From: Tridacna crocea
Lineage: Eukaryota; Mollusca; Bivalvia; Cardiida; Cardiidae
Reading direction: 5' to 3'
Assembly (NCBI GenBank): GCA_943736015.1
Contig: OX031063.1
Location: forward strand, 31,740,172 to 31,804,171
Length of the DNA stretch: 64,000 nt
Made by a program: the position numbers and the translations under genes. Below the pieces are notes generated by a model, which did no database searches, was not told the DNA's origin, and was given only the letters and a program-made list of their open reading frames with translations. The stretch's first letter is position 1. Every line of letters begins with the position of its first letter. This document shows positions 1 to 11,300 of this stretch, in pieces.

Positions 1-587
1 GCACGTAGGAAAAGAAAAGTACATCAGCGCAGCGAGAGTCTTCTTTTTTGCTTGAGCCTTGTTCCCATCGAGTCAGTTTGTGGGCCGACTGGCTGTTTAT
101 TTCAAGAGACCTCTTTCCTACCTTCTAATTTAATGGCGAGATCCTAAGCCGGAATTCCTTTTTTTTACAGTACAAGTCTATTAGATCTAAAATCGACCTC
201 CTACATCAATGAGCCATTGGCCATGATGGGGACCGATCTCAAATCTCAATCTTTATTGTATTTTAGTATGACCCTTGCCATTCAATTTTAAACACACCAC
301 TACTTAGCAAAAGCAATGCGAAGGAAACCAGTAATTTGTAGGAAATATAACATACATGGCCTACTTAGAAAAAAGAAGTGCTGAATGTACAAGGACGATA
401 TTTTATGTATTTTGATTTAACTTTTATCGCCAATGTTGACATTATCCCTGTCTATAACTTTACAATTTTCCATAAACCATTCAAATCAAGATCAGTCAGC
501 ATAGAACAAGACAGTCTAAAAGTCGACAGTAAAACCCAAATATTCCTATGTCTATTTCAAAGTTATTTTTGGAGGTTAAAATATCTC

Positions 588-663
588 TTCCTCGGACAGA
601 GTAGATCCAAGATCAGGCTGCACATTTTAAACAGCCTGATCTTGATCTTTACTGTCCGCAAAA
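588..663. repeat. Family-2 short palindromic repeat
   Basis: Two inverted arms read roughly GTAGATCCAAGATCAGGCTG and CAGCCTGATCTTGATCT around a short AT-rich loop, ending in ACTGTCCGCA. The same unit recurs near 16400-16475, 19125-19205, 26015-26085, 33265-33330, 52015-52090, 55795-55870, 58095-58130 and 60035-60105. It is most likely a small non-autonomous transposon or foldback repeat; no protein-coding content was seen. Confidence 0.65.
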
Positions 664-1040
664 GGTCACTGAGTCGCGCTGAGGCTAAGGCTGCGGGTTA
701 AGACTTCTGAATTGCGTGAACTTACTCTTTGAAGACTAAAAATCACATGTAATTAAAACAACCGGGTTTATCTTTGAAAGGGTGTGGAATGTTGCGGGAA
801 AAAAGGAGAAATTGCTGGCTACCAGCATTTCTCATTTCCTTCCCCCGAATGTTTTCAAAACCCTTTTTCCAGGCGGTCGTTAAAGCTTGGGACTATGCCG
901 GATAAAAGATTGAACTTAAACTTACCGGCATTTACCATAACACTCACACAACTTGTGCCTAAGAATTGACTTCTTTCCCGCTTACCACCATGTACAGTTC
1001 CACTACCCCGCTAGTCAGTATAGGCAGCGCACTGACAAAA

Positions 1041-1491
1041 GGGAGTTTAATGCACCTGCATTATGCATGGCACCAAGCAAGTAAAATTCATTTAACCCTT
1101 TACCAAAGAATCCCTGGTTTTTACGACCCTGAGATAAGAAGCCATTTGAAAACATTGCGGGAAATGGAGAAAATGCTGGTAACCAGCATTTTCTCCTTTT
1201 CCCACAATGTTTTCTACCTTACTAAAAACAAATTTCAAGTCTTTGAGTTACGTTTATTTTGCCATCTGTAAGTGCCTTCAGTTTGGGCAGTCTAAAATTT
1301 TGTTGTTTGGTAAAGAGTTAATCGTATGGATCTGTAAAATCCATTTTGTCGAACAAACAATTGTACCTTTAGGTGAAATAGTCCATTGACATACAAAAAA
1401 AAAATATGAAAAGTTTTGACCTATCACGGTCAGCTTACCCAGACTGCGCAGGCTGGCATGAGTCGATACTTTTTACAGATGTATCAAACGT
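1041..1491. repeat. Family-3 repeat split by a TH MITE
   Basis: The left end begins TTTAATGCACCTGCATTATG and the right end carries the palindromic AGACTGCGCAGGCTGGCATG followed by a GATACTTTTTACAGATG-like end. The same ends occur at 35009-35215 and about 58480-58670, with partial copies near 3450-3500, 40480-40525, 56225-56325 and 61745-61830. In this copy a complete TH element (1092-1321) interrupts the repeat. Confidence 0.6.
1092..1321 (+). mobile_element. TH MITE, subfamily A
   Basis: Full-length copy bounded by TTAA on both sides with terminal inverted repeat CCCTTTACCA / TGGTAAAGAG. The central hairpin arms are near-perfect, with a G-for-T change in the left arm. It is nested in a family-3 repeat. 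Confidence 0.85.
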
Positions 1492-1664
1492 CCTTGCCAT
1501 AGACCATGCCCCGTACCGTATTTCAGACCTTCTATAACATTTATACAGACTTTGCAAAAAAAATTAACTTTGAAGTCTCCGAGTATTTGCCTAATCAAAC
1601 TATCGAAAGGATGGGTTTTGTATAAAGAAGTGAAATGAACATCTGTAACTAAATAGTATGAATA

Positions 1665-1830
1665 TTAACCTATTACCATACAATCCCTACTTTTGATAAC
1701 CCTGAGAAAGAAGCCTTCAGAAAACATTGTGGGAAAAGGAGAAAATGCTGGTAACCAGCATTTTCTCCTTTTCCCACAATATTTTCTACCCATCCCAAAT
1801 CAATTTTCATTTCAAATCCCTAAAATGTAG
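1665..1830 (+). mobile_element. TH MITE, subfamily A, right end lost
   Basis: The left TTAA end and an almost perfect central hairpin are present (GAAAACATTGTGGG to the matching right arm). Homology fades after about 1830, before the expected right terminus. Confidence 0.75.
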
Positions 1831-2077
1831 GCCTACCTAATATCATATTCCAGTTAGGAAAAGAATACCAAGACATTACACTCTCATGGTGGCTTTCTTT
1901 TCCGCGTGTATCCTGTAATTTTCATCTAGGATGTGCCAGTATGTGATGTCGACCTGCTTTGTCCTTACAGGACAATCTGATCTTGATCTTCCATTGTCTG
2001 AAAAAGCTACATTCCTTGTGCTTGGCGGAACCCTGTATTCGAGTCATTCTAAAACGCAAGGAGTATATCCATGGTAC

Positions 2078-2306
2078 TTAACCCATTACCACACAATCCT
2101 TACTTTTGATGACCCTGAGGAAGAAGCCTTTTGAAAACATTGTGGGAAAAGGAGAAAATGCTGGTAACCAGCATTTTCTCCTTTTCCCTCAATGCTTTCT
2201 ACCCTTCACAAAACAATTTTCAAATTTTCAGTCACTTTTACTTTGTTGTCTGCAAATGCGTTTGATTTAGACAAACCTAAGATTTTGTCGTCTGGTAATT
2301 ATTTAA
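2078..2306 (+). mobile_element. TH MITE, subfamily A
   Basis: Both TTAA ends are present and the central hairpin is almost perfect, centred on GGTAACC near 2165. Confidence 0.85.
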
Positions 2307-2339
2307 ACCATGTTATACACTCTTTATTTAAAATAAAGG

Positions 2340-2415
2340 ACCTTTTAGATAGGACTAGAATCAACCGGTGTCATAACGCTCTAGACAGGACTAGAATCAA
2401 CCGGTGTCATAACAC
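2340..2415 (+). repeat. 35-bp tandem duplication
   Basis: The unit AGGACTAGAATCAACCGGTG plus TCATAAC occurs twice back to back, immediately downstream of a TH copy. It is a simple local duplication with no coding content. Confidence 0.8.
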
Positions 2416-2998
2416 TGATGAGACATGTTAAGCAGCTTACCAATATGAGTACATGTTGATGAGGGGTTTACTTTCACAGCGCTGAATTAATGAAATGGAC
2501 ATGCATACTTTCTAAAAGAAGGGCCAGTAAAGAGTTAAAAAAACATGCAGATGACAAATTTAAGTTGGTTCAAATAATAGGATCCGAGTAAGAAAGGATA
2601 GAAGAGAATTCAGGGAAAAAGGAGATGATACAAAGCCAAGGGAACACACACACCCACCCTCTCTTTCTCTATTATAAATCTATTTCATTGATTGTCACGA
2701 CTATAAAAACATTTTTTCACCAACATATCGACAACAAAATTTTGGAAATAAAATTATACGATTGGAAAATCAATGCTGAATTAATATGGACATTAAGAAA
2801 CTCTGCAGTTCATTTAAATATGCTTTATTTTCTCAAAAACCCTGACACTTCAATCATAAACAGAAAATGAAATTTTGTCATCGGAATGTTTAAAACACAA
2901 AAGTAAATATATATGCAATCAGATGAAGTAAAGATAAATATCAATTTATGAATACATACATGTAGGTATATACGAGTCAAACTCAGTGAAAAGTGTTT

Positions 2999-3446
2999 TC
3001 AACTCTTTACCACGCATTTCCCAATTCTGACGACCCTGAGAAAGAAAGCATTTGAAAACATTGTGGGAAAAGGAGGAAATGCTGGTAACCAGCATTTTCT
3101 CCTTTTCCCACAATTTTTCTACCCTTCACAAAACAAATTTCAAATTCTGATTCACATTTATTTTGTCGTCTGTAAATGCTATCAATTTGGAGCAGTCCAA
3201 AGTTTTATCATTCGCTAATGAGTTAACTCTTTACGAGTATGATACAAGAAAATGTAGACTTTTCCAACCTGAAAGCCTTTGCAGATGGCCATTTAATTGT
3301 GACTCGAATGATGGAATTTGTCTTTGATAGCATAGAAAACACTGCGTGAAAAGGAGATAATGCTGGTTACCAACATTTTCTCCTTTTCCCACCGTGTTTT
3401 CAAAAAACTTCATAATCAGGGTCTTTAAAATTCGGGATGGGGTTAA
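2999..3446. mobile_element. Two TH MITEs head to head, sharing one TTAA
   Basis: The first copy (2999-3226, plus) and the second (3223-3446, minus) meet at a single TTAA at 3223-3226. The outer left end is mutated to TCAA. Each keeps its own central hairpin. The second has more mismatches (CACTGCGTG, ACCGTG). The arrangement implies insertion of one element into the terminal TTAA of the other. Confidence 0.8.
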
Positions 3447-3714
3447 TGGGTCTGCAAAAAGTATCGACTCATGTCACTCTGAGCATCTGCACAGCCTGAC
3501 CTAAATCAAAACTCTAGTATTATTGGTACATTTTCTGCATGTCTCTAGACAAATTTACTTCATATTACCTTGAGGCTGGTCTTCAGGTAAAATGGGTGTT
3601 CTTTGTAACATACTGGTTAGTATAATGGTTGCATACTAAGATGCTTCTAACCCCCTTTTCATGAAGCATGACTCATAAAGTTTTGGGACTTATAATTATA
3701 ACACTGATAGATGA

Positions 3715-3895
3715 AGTGATTTTGATTTCAAAATTGAAAATATTAATCAAGCTCCACTAAACCCTATATTGTGGGTACTTATTAGAACCATTCGAGGCAT
3801 TTCTAATGAATACCCACAACATAGGCATTTGAAGAAAAATAATGGATTTTAGAAAACCATCACCCCCTCTTATCTGTAGCTCTGATACAACATAT
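3715..3895. repeat. Family-6 inverted-repeat element
   Basis: The sequence is related to 9461-9648, with shared segments GATTTCAAAATTGAAAATAT, ACCCTATATTGTG...CACAACATAGG and a CATCACCCCCTCTTATCTG-like end. The internal inverted repeat around ACCCTAT is visible. It is a probable small non-autonomous DNA transposon. Confidence 0.55.
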
Positions 3896-4614
3896 TCATG
3901 GTGAAAACATGAATCTTCTGCAACATCAAACAACTATTTCACCATTTACCACACAATATCAGCTTTTCTTTAGCCCTGAGAGAAAAAAATATCAAAACAT
4001 AAGTGGGAAATGGTGAAAACTCTGGTTACCTGCATATTACCCATTTACCACAATGCTTTCAAAAGATTTCTTTTTCAGACTGTGAAAACACTAGATTGTT
4101 TGATACAGGATTAATCCTCTACAAAAATCTTGTTTTAATTACCTTGATGCAAACAAGTCTCCTGACTTTGTGGGAAACAAAGAAAGTGCAAGTAAGAAGC
4201 ATATTCACCTTTACCCTCCCCCCCACCCCTTTTCATAGATAAAGCCTGTCTTTGTTTAAAATTCTAATTTCTTATCTGCAAATGCTTCTAAGCTGACAAA
4301 ATCATTTTATTGTCTAATAAAAAGTTAAAAACAGTATAAAACGGCTATAATGATGTATCTAATAACAAAACGCATCCAGGGAGCTCTGGAACTTCAACAA
4401 TAGTAATCAACAACGTCAAAAAAAAAAATGTAATTCCCCCCTTCCAAAAGCAAACTTCAATTTAATCTCAGAATCACATGCAACTTGTGATCTGCAACTA
4501 CTTTCAATTTTGACAAGTCTAAAACGTTTTTGTTTGGTAAAGAGCTAACAAAAAATTGCACTTTATCAAAAGAATGTACATATTTTACACTCTTTCAGTA
4601 TCACAGGTGAAACA

Positions 4615-4843
4615 TTAACCCTTTCCCAAACAATTCCAGGTTTTTACGGGTCTAGAAAAGTAGCCTTTTGAAAACATTGTTGGAAAAGGAGAAAATGCTG
4701 GTAACCAGCATTTTCTACTTTTCCCACATTGTTTTCTATCCTATCATAGACAGAAATCATCTTTTCAGCAAGAGTTGAATTGTCGTCTGCAAATGCAGTC
4801 ATTTTGGTCTAGCCCAAAAGTTTGATGTTTGGGAAAGGGTTAA
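4615..4843 (+). mobile_element. TH MITE, variant with CAAGAGTTGAATTG arm
   Basis: TTAA-bounded full-length copy. Its right arm (AGACAGAAATCATCTTTTC) groups it with the copies at 11317-11545 and 31547-31776 as a distinct sequence variant ending GGGAAAGGGTTAA. Confidence 0.85.
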
Positions 4844-5054
4844 AAATAATATTTATACAATAAATACACTCTATGCTCCTCTCATAATTGGCTTGACAAG
4901 ACTTACCCCTCACCACCCAATCTAGTGTTTCAATGACCCTGATAAAGACAACTTTTGTAAACATTGTGGGAAAAGAAAACAATCCTGGAAGCAGCATTTT
5001 CTTCTTTTCCAACAATGGTCATACCATAGACATATCTCACAATTTGAGACACAT

Positions 5055-5115
5055 TTAATGTATGCTCTGCTGTGCCTTCCTCTGTTGGCATAGGAAGGCA
5101 CAGCACAGCATAAAT
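5055..5115. repeat. Small perfect-stem hairpin
   Basis: CTGTGCCTTCCT and AGGAAGGCACAG form an inverted repeat around a loop of about 11 nt, with further partial pairing outside (TATGCT / AGCATA). Function unknown. Confidence 0.6.
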
Positions 5116-5343
5116 TAAATATAAGTTTGGGTGCATGTGAAGTTTTGCCTTTTGGAAAAGTGTTGCTGGTAAACCCACTTTCCACAAATATGGTCCACAG
5201 AGTTGACTTTCAAAAATACACAGGACAAAGCATTATTTGTAGCATATCACAGTACCTTGTGTTTTTCAAAAGCTTGAACATAAAAACATGTATTTGTGGA
5301 GTAATGGGTTACAAGTTATATTACCTTCCACAAAAAATGAAAC

Positions 5344-8300
5344 CTAAAACTTTTTGATTATATCTCTCATAGATGCATATGTCCCAGTTACAAATCCAAT
5401 AAAGCCAATCAAAATAATAGTTATATTCTTTACCTTGATTATCATAGAAGGTTGAAATGTAACAAATTCTATGATTGGTGGAAATATAAAAGCTAGAAAA
5501 GAGCTTGCAAAAGCACCGACAAGGGATATAAGCAAATCTAAATGAGGCACAAGAACAGAAAATCCACCTGAAAAAAAAGAGAAAATGTGGGTTTAATTCC
5601 ATCTTGTAATGCATCGTACTAAGCAAGTAGTCCATTATATGGGTCTGTTTTTATCCAATCATGAGCTACAATAGTCCTTGACTCTTTATCACATGAGGAA
5701 ATTTTAGACTGATCCAAATTGAAAGCATTTGCAGACGACAAAATAAAGGTGACTGAAAAATTGAAATTTGTTCTGGGAAGGGTAGAAAACAACGTGGGAA
5801 AAGGAGAAAATGCTGGTTACCAGCATTTTCTCCTTTTCCCACAGTGTTTTCAAAAGACTTCTTTCTCAGGGGCGTCAAAAGTAGGGATTGTGTGGTAATG
5901 GGTTAACAATTAGAAAATTTACCAATGAAAAACTTTTCCACCCAAGTCAATCTGTGTAGACAGCCTTGCAGCAGACTCTGTTTTAACTCTTTACCAAACA
6001 AAAAAATTGCAGACTTGTCCAAATTGAAGCATTTGCAGACAATAAAATAAATGTGGTTCAAAAATTGCAATTTTTTTTGGAAAGGGTAGAAAACATTGTA
6101 GGAAAAGGAGAAAATGCTGGTTACCAGCATTTTCTCCTTTTTCCACAATGTTTCCAAAAGGCTTCTTTCTCAGGGTCGTTAAAAGTGTGGATTGTGTGGT
6201 AAAGAGTTAAAACAAATTGTGGCATATTAAGAAATTCTCCATTTTTTCTGAATGCTTTCAACTGAAAGCAGAACCCATCACATCATGTCTAAAGAGCAAA
6301 ACCAATTGCATCAAATATACTTATGAACTGGCAATCTTAAAGTTTTATAAAAAAAGTTTTTGGGTACTAAACTAGATCTTTACCTCATTATACAACAACA
6401 AAATTTTCTGACTGGTCCAAATTCTAAGCATTTACATTATGATATATAAAATGATTCTCAAATGAAAGAATTTGTATCAGAAAGGGCAGAAAATACTGTG
6501 GGAAAAGGAGAAAATGCTTGTTGCCAGAAAACTACCCACAGCATTTTCAACTGAAATTTACAGAAAAGTCATAATTAGGTGGTAAAGAGTAAAGGGTTAT
6601 CTATTTTTTGCTCTGGTGGACATACTGGTCTGGATAATTTCGGTATAAAATCACACAACAAAACACTTTTCTGATTGGCAAAACCAAATAAGTGGTTCAG
6701 CCCATCAGATATATAGAGGAAATTTGTTTTTTTTCGGTGAAAGATCGAAATTTATTTCATCGAGTGAACACCATCAGTAATATTTTCACGAGTCATGCAG
6801 CCACGAGTGAAAATATTACCGATGCTGTTCATGAGATGAAATAAATTTCAATCACCGAAAAAAACAAATATTCTATTTATTTCATGCTTTTAACCCTTTA
6901 CTGGGAGGAGCTTTATCAAAATCCAGTACAGTTCTTCCCCATGGCATACCCCTCCCGCATAGCAATGCATTACAATATTACGTCAAGGGCAAGAAATGTA
7001 AGGTATGTGACCTCATATTTCCCATCTGGTTACCAGGCATGCACAATTAACTAGGCAACAAGAACATGAAAATCGATATTTTCACTGGTGGTACCAGTGT
7101 AAGATCGAAAAATATTTTCACTGCTATTTCTCGATATCCTACCAGAAAGCATGAAATAATTTCCTAGAAGGTTTTCAAAAGTCCTCTTCCTCAATCATTT
7201 AAAGTCTGGTTTGTGCAATGAAGGGCTAACAAGAGCAATGGCTAACAAGGTGCAAACAATAGATATAGACATATCACACCCTTTGAGTGTGCTGTGTCTA
7301 GGTCAGCCAAGCAAATCAGGGCAAAACAGATTTTAATAAAAGCTGTATAGAAACTTTGGAATACTTACTAATAACACATAAAAGAAGTAGTCGGAAGACA
7401 TATTCTGCGTATGCAGGAAGATGAACTGATCTTTCATTGAATTTTTTCACCAGAAATGGCCATATAACAATCACCGGTACATAAAACTGTAAACCACAAC
7501 TGATGAAAAGGGAGACAGCGAACATCAGCTTTACAGATAAGTATAACCTGTTGAATGGAAATAAAATCTTTGAACAGCTCAGTAAAGTGAAATTACTCTC
7601 CTCTCATAAAACACTGTGATTCATATCTGGTATTTTAAAAAAAATAAAACATCTCTACATATCAGATTTGTTGACCAAAGATCAGACTAAAAGCTTTGCT
7701 TAATCTTGATTTTCACTATGTTTAAAAGCATTTTAAAAGTCATTTCCATCTAACCCATTACCACACAATCCCTACTTTTGATGACCCTGAGAAAGAAGCC
7801 TTTTGAAAACACTGTGGGAAAAGAAGAAAATGCTGGTAAACAGCATTTTCTCCTTTTCCCACAATATTTTCTACCCTTCACAAAACAAATTTCAAATTTT
7901 CAATCACATTTATTTTATCATCTGCAAATGCTATGGATTTGAACAAACCTAACATTTTGTAGTCTAGTTAAATCTTGTCATTTGTATCACTTCATATTTT
8001 TTGTCTACAAATGTTTCAAAATTGGATAAATAGAAAATTTTGATATCAAGTAAAGAGTTAAGAGAGTGACAAATGATTTTAAAAACATTAGTAAAATAGA
8101 ATTTGGTGTTCACCAGCTATGTATCTGTCACCTTCAATGTTTCCTACCACTTTTCATGCAAATCCCATCATTAGGGCCACATTTGTTTTTCTAACAGCCA
8201 AGTATAAATGTTTTGTAAACAGTAAAATAAATAAGTAGTCATTACCAGTTGTCACTAGGCAGGTTCAAAGTTACGCTACCAGCAGACTGATCACCAAATT

Positions 8301-11300
8301 TTAGGTACCCATAAAAGCCCATTGCAGCATATAAGCAGATAGTGATAGTAAGACCGAGGTTTAAAACACCTGCTTTTCCAAGAAAAGCAGCTCTATCTCG
8401 CATCTTTTCATGCATAGGAAGTACCTAAAATAAAAAGAACAAAAAGCAGAGCCTAAGATCAGTGTTGATAAAAGTCGTAATCAATTTTTACTTTGAATAT
8501 ATGTTCTGTCTAACTGAAAGATGATCTCTGTCAGAAATACTTTTGCAAGAATGGCCATCAGGAAGAAGGCTTTTGAAAACACAGTGGGACAAGGAGAAAA
8601 TCCTTTCAAAAGCAAATCTTCAGTTTTGCTTTTGAACTCTGTGCAAATCATCTGAAACCTAGGGTCAGGCTATTTAAACCTAAGGATTAAATATTTGAAC
8701 AAACTATATAGTGGCATTTCAGTACATGTATATCATTACAGTCAGTAGACTTTGACATCGAAGTACAACTGTTTGCATATGATACCCTGAATAAAGCTCA
8801 AATGACAAGATGTGTTCATGGAAGGTTTAAAAACAGTGTAGGAAAAAGAAAATGCTGGTTACCAGTATTTTCTTCCTTTGCCCACCATGTTTTCAACAGT
8901 CCTCTTGATCAGGGCTGCTCAACTTCAGAATAATTTGGCAAAAGGTAACAAAATACTTACCAAACCTATACCTTCAAAGGCAAATACAGCTTGACCAAAA
9001 AATAATGGAAATGTACTAATTTTTGCCACAGCTGGTCTGGAACTGACATCAGGAAGTCCTTGAAACAGGTTTATGAAAATGATGACAAGTCCAACAGAAT
9101 TCAGTACATTAGCAAATGTTGTGAATATGGCAAGAGTCTTCAAGCTTTTCACCATGAAGTATGGGACTAGGCATGCACTCACTATAAGTATATAGATCTT
9201 GTCGTCATAGGTGTGGGGATATGTATGCTGCACTACCTGAAAATATGTCTTTTCTGTGTCCAGGGCCAGTATTCACCAACCATTCTTGAGAATATTCTCA
9301 GTCTTATTCTCCAAGGTTTTCTAAATTTGTAAGTAACACAACTTCTCACTGGCTAAACCGAATGGTTTAGCTAGTCAGAAGTTGTGTTACTTACAAATGT
9401 AGAAAATTCTGGAGAATAAGACAAAGAACGTTCTTAAGAATGGTTGGTGAGTGCGAGCTCAGATGCAGAGCTCCAGATAGAGGGAGTGATTTCGATTTCA
9501 AACTTGAAAATATCAATTATTCTCAACAGAACCCTATGTTATGTCATAGAGATGATTCTAATGAGTACCCATAACATAGGGTTTTGAAGAAAAATATGGA
9601 TTTAGAATACTATCACTCCCTCTTACCTGGAGCTCTGCAGATGTTTATGAAATCATGACTTAGAATCTTCAATGATCATGAATTCTAAGTTAAACCTCTA
9701 TGCTTTTTGAATGTTAATACATGTATAAATATAGATGCTTAACTCTTTACCAAACGACAAAATTCTTGACTGGTCAGAATTGAAAGCATTTGCAGATGAC
9801 ACAATTAATTCTACTCAAAATTGAAATTTGTTCTGGGAGGGTAGAAAACATAATGGAAAAAGGAGGAAATATATCCTGGTTACCAACATTTTCTCATGAT
9901 ATTTTTAAAAGGCTTCTTTTTCAGGGTCATGAAAATCAAGGATTCTTTGGTAAAGGGATAAGGCTTAATCTTTATCACATGATCCCAACTTTTATCAACC
10001 CTTGTACAGATGCCATTCCAAAATAGTGTGGGGAAAAAGGGAAAAAACACTTGTTTACACCATTTTCTCCTTTTGCTATGTTTTCGGTCCTATAACAGAA
10101 ACTCCATTCTTTTAGTCAAGTTGTTACCACACAATCCTGACTTTTAAGGACCATGAGAAAGAGGCCTTCTGAAAACATTGTGGAAAAAGGAGAAAATGCT
10201 GGTTACCAGCCTTTTCTCCTTTTCCCACAATGTTTTCTTCCCTTCCCAAAACAAGTTCCCAATTTTCATCCACTTTTCTTTTGTTGTGTGCAATTGCTTT
10301 CAATTTGGACCATTCTAAAAGTTTGTCGTTCAGTAAAGAATTAAACTGAACCCATCATCAAATGCTTTCAGTATAGACAAGTCTAAAGTTCTGCCATTTG
10401 GTAAAGAAATAACTCTAAAAGCTCATGAAATAATGAGTATAAGCCTAGAATGCTATTGGCTATAACCTTTAAAGGCTCATGAAATGATAAGTTTAGTATA
10501 AATGCTCATGAACTGATCAGTTTAACTCCAAATGCTTATATATCAACGATTACTTCTTTCCTAAACATTCTACCCAAGAACAAAATTTCAGATTCGTTCA
10601 AAATGAAAGCAATGTAGGCCACAAACGAAATATAACTCAAATGTTAAGGTAAGTTGTGGACAGGGTAGAAAAAACACTAAGGAAATGGGAGAAATTTCTG
10701 GTTTCCATTCCAGCATTTTCCCCTCTTCTTACAAAAGCTTTCAAAAGATTTCTTTTCCTCGGTCATTACTATTAAAGACTGCTTTTTCATGAAAAGATCA
10801 TCAAAACTCTTTCCTACAGTACTATATTATTAGCTCCTATGACAAATGAGCCACTTTCTGCGGAAATGGGGTGTACTACATCTGCACAATAAGTTTAGAT
10901 CAGGGTCATCCTGTGCAGTATGAGCAGGCTGACCTGTGTCAAACCTTTTTTGCATTGCGTACTTTTTCATGTCAAAGGACTAGTCAATGTCATAAGTTTG
11001 AAAAAATAGATAATCCATTGTTATGTAATATATTGGGAGGTAGAATGCATCACAGTCATGCATTTAATCCCATCAATACTAGATGTAGAATTGTTTTCTC
11101 TGGAAGAGCTAATCACATGGAAACACACAACAAAGTCAAAGATATTACTGGTGTAACCAGTCCAACATCTGACTTAAAGGTGGGTATTTAGAATTTTTAC
11201 ATCTTACCAAATTAAAAAATATATATGTCACTGAAATTCATTTGAAAAAATAATACAAAACATCAATAAATAAGATTCATAAAATTACGGAAATTTTCTT

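Larger units (their letters stand above)
1..5343. other. Repeat-rich intergenic DNA downstream of the SLC36 gene
   Basis: No coding exon with conserved-domain support was found on either strand. The stretch holds several TH MITE copies (listed separately), a copy of repeat family 3 split by a TH insertion (about 1041-1491), a family-2 palindrome near 588-663, a 35-bp tandem duplication near 2340-2415, and a family-6 inverted repeat near 3715-3895. The long reading frames here are mostly translations of TH hairpins. The 3-prime UTR of the minus-strand transporter gene must begin just below 5344, but I could not place its end. Confidence 0.7.
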
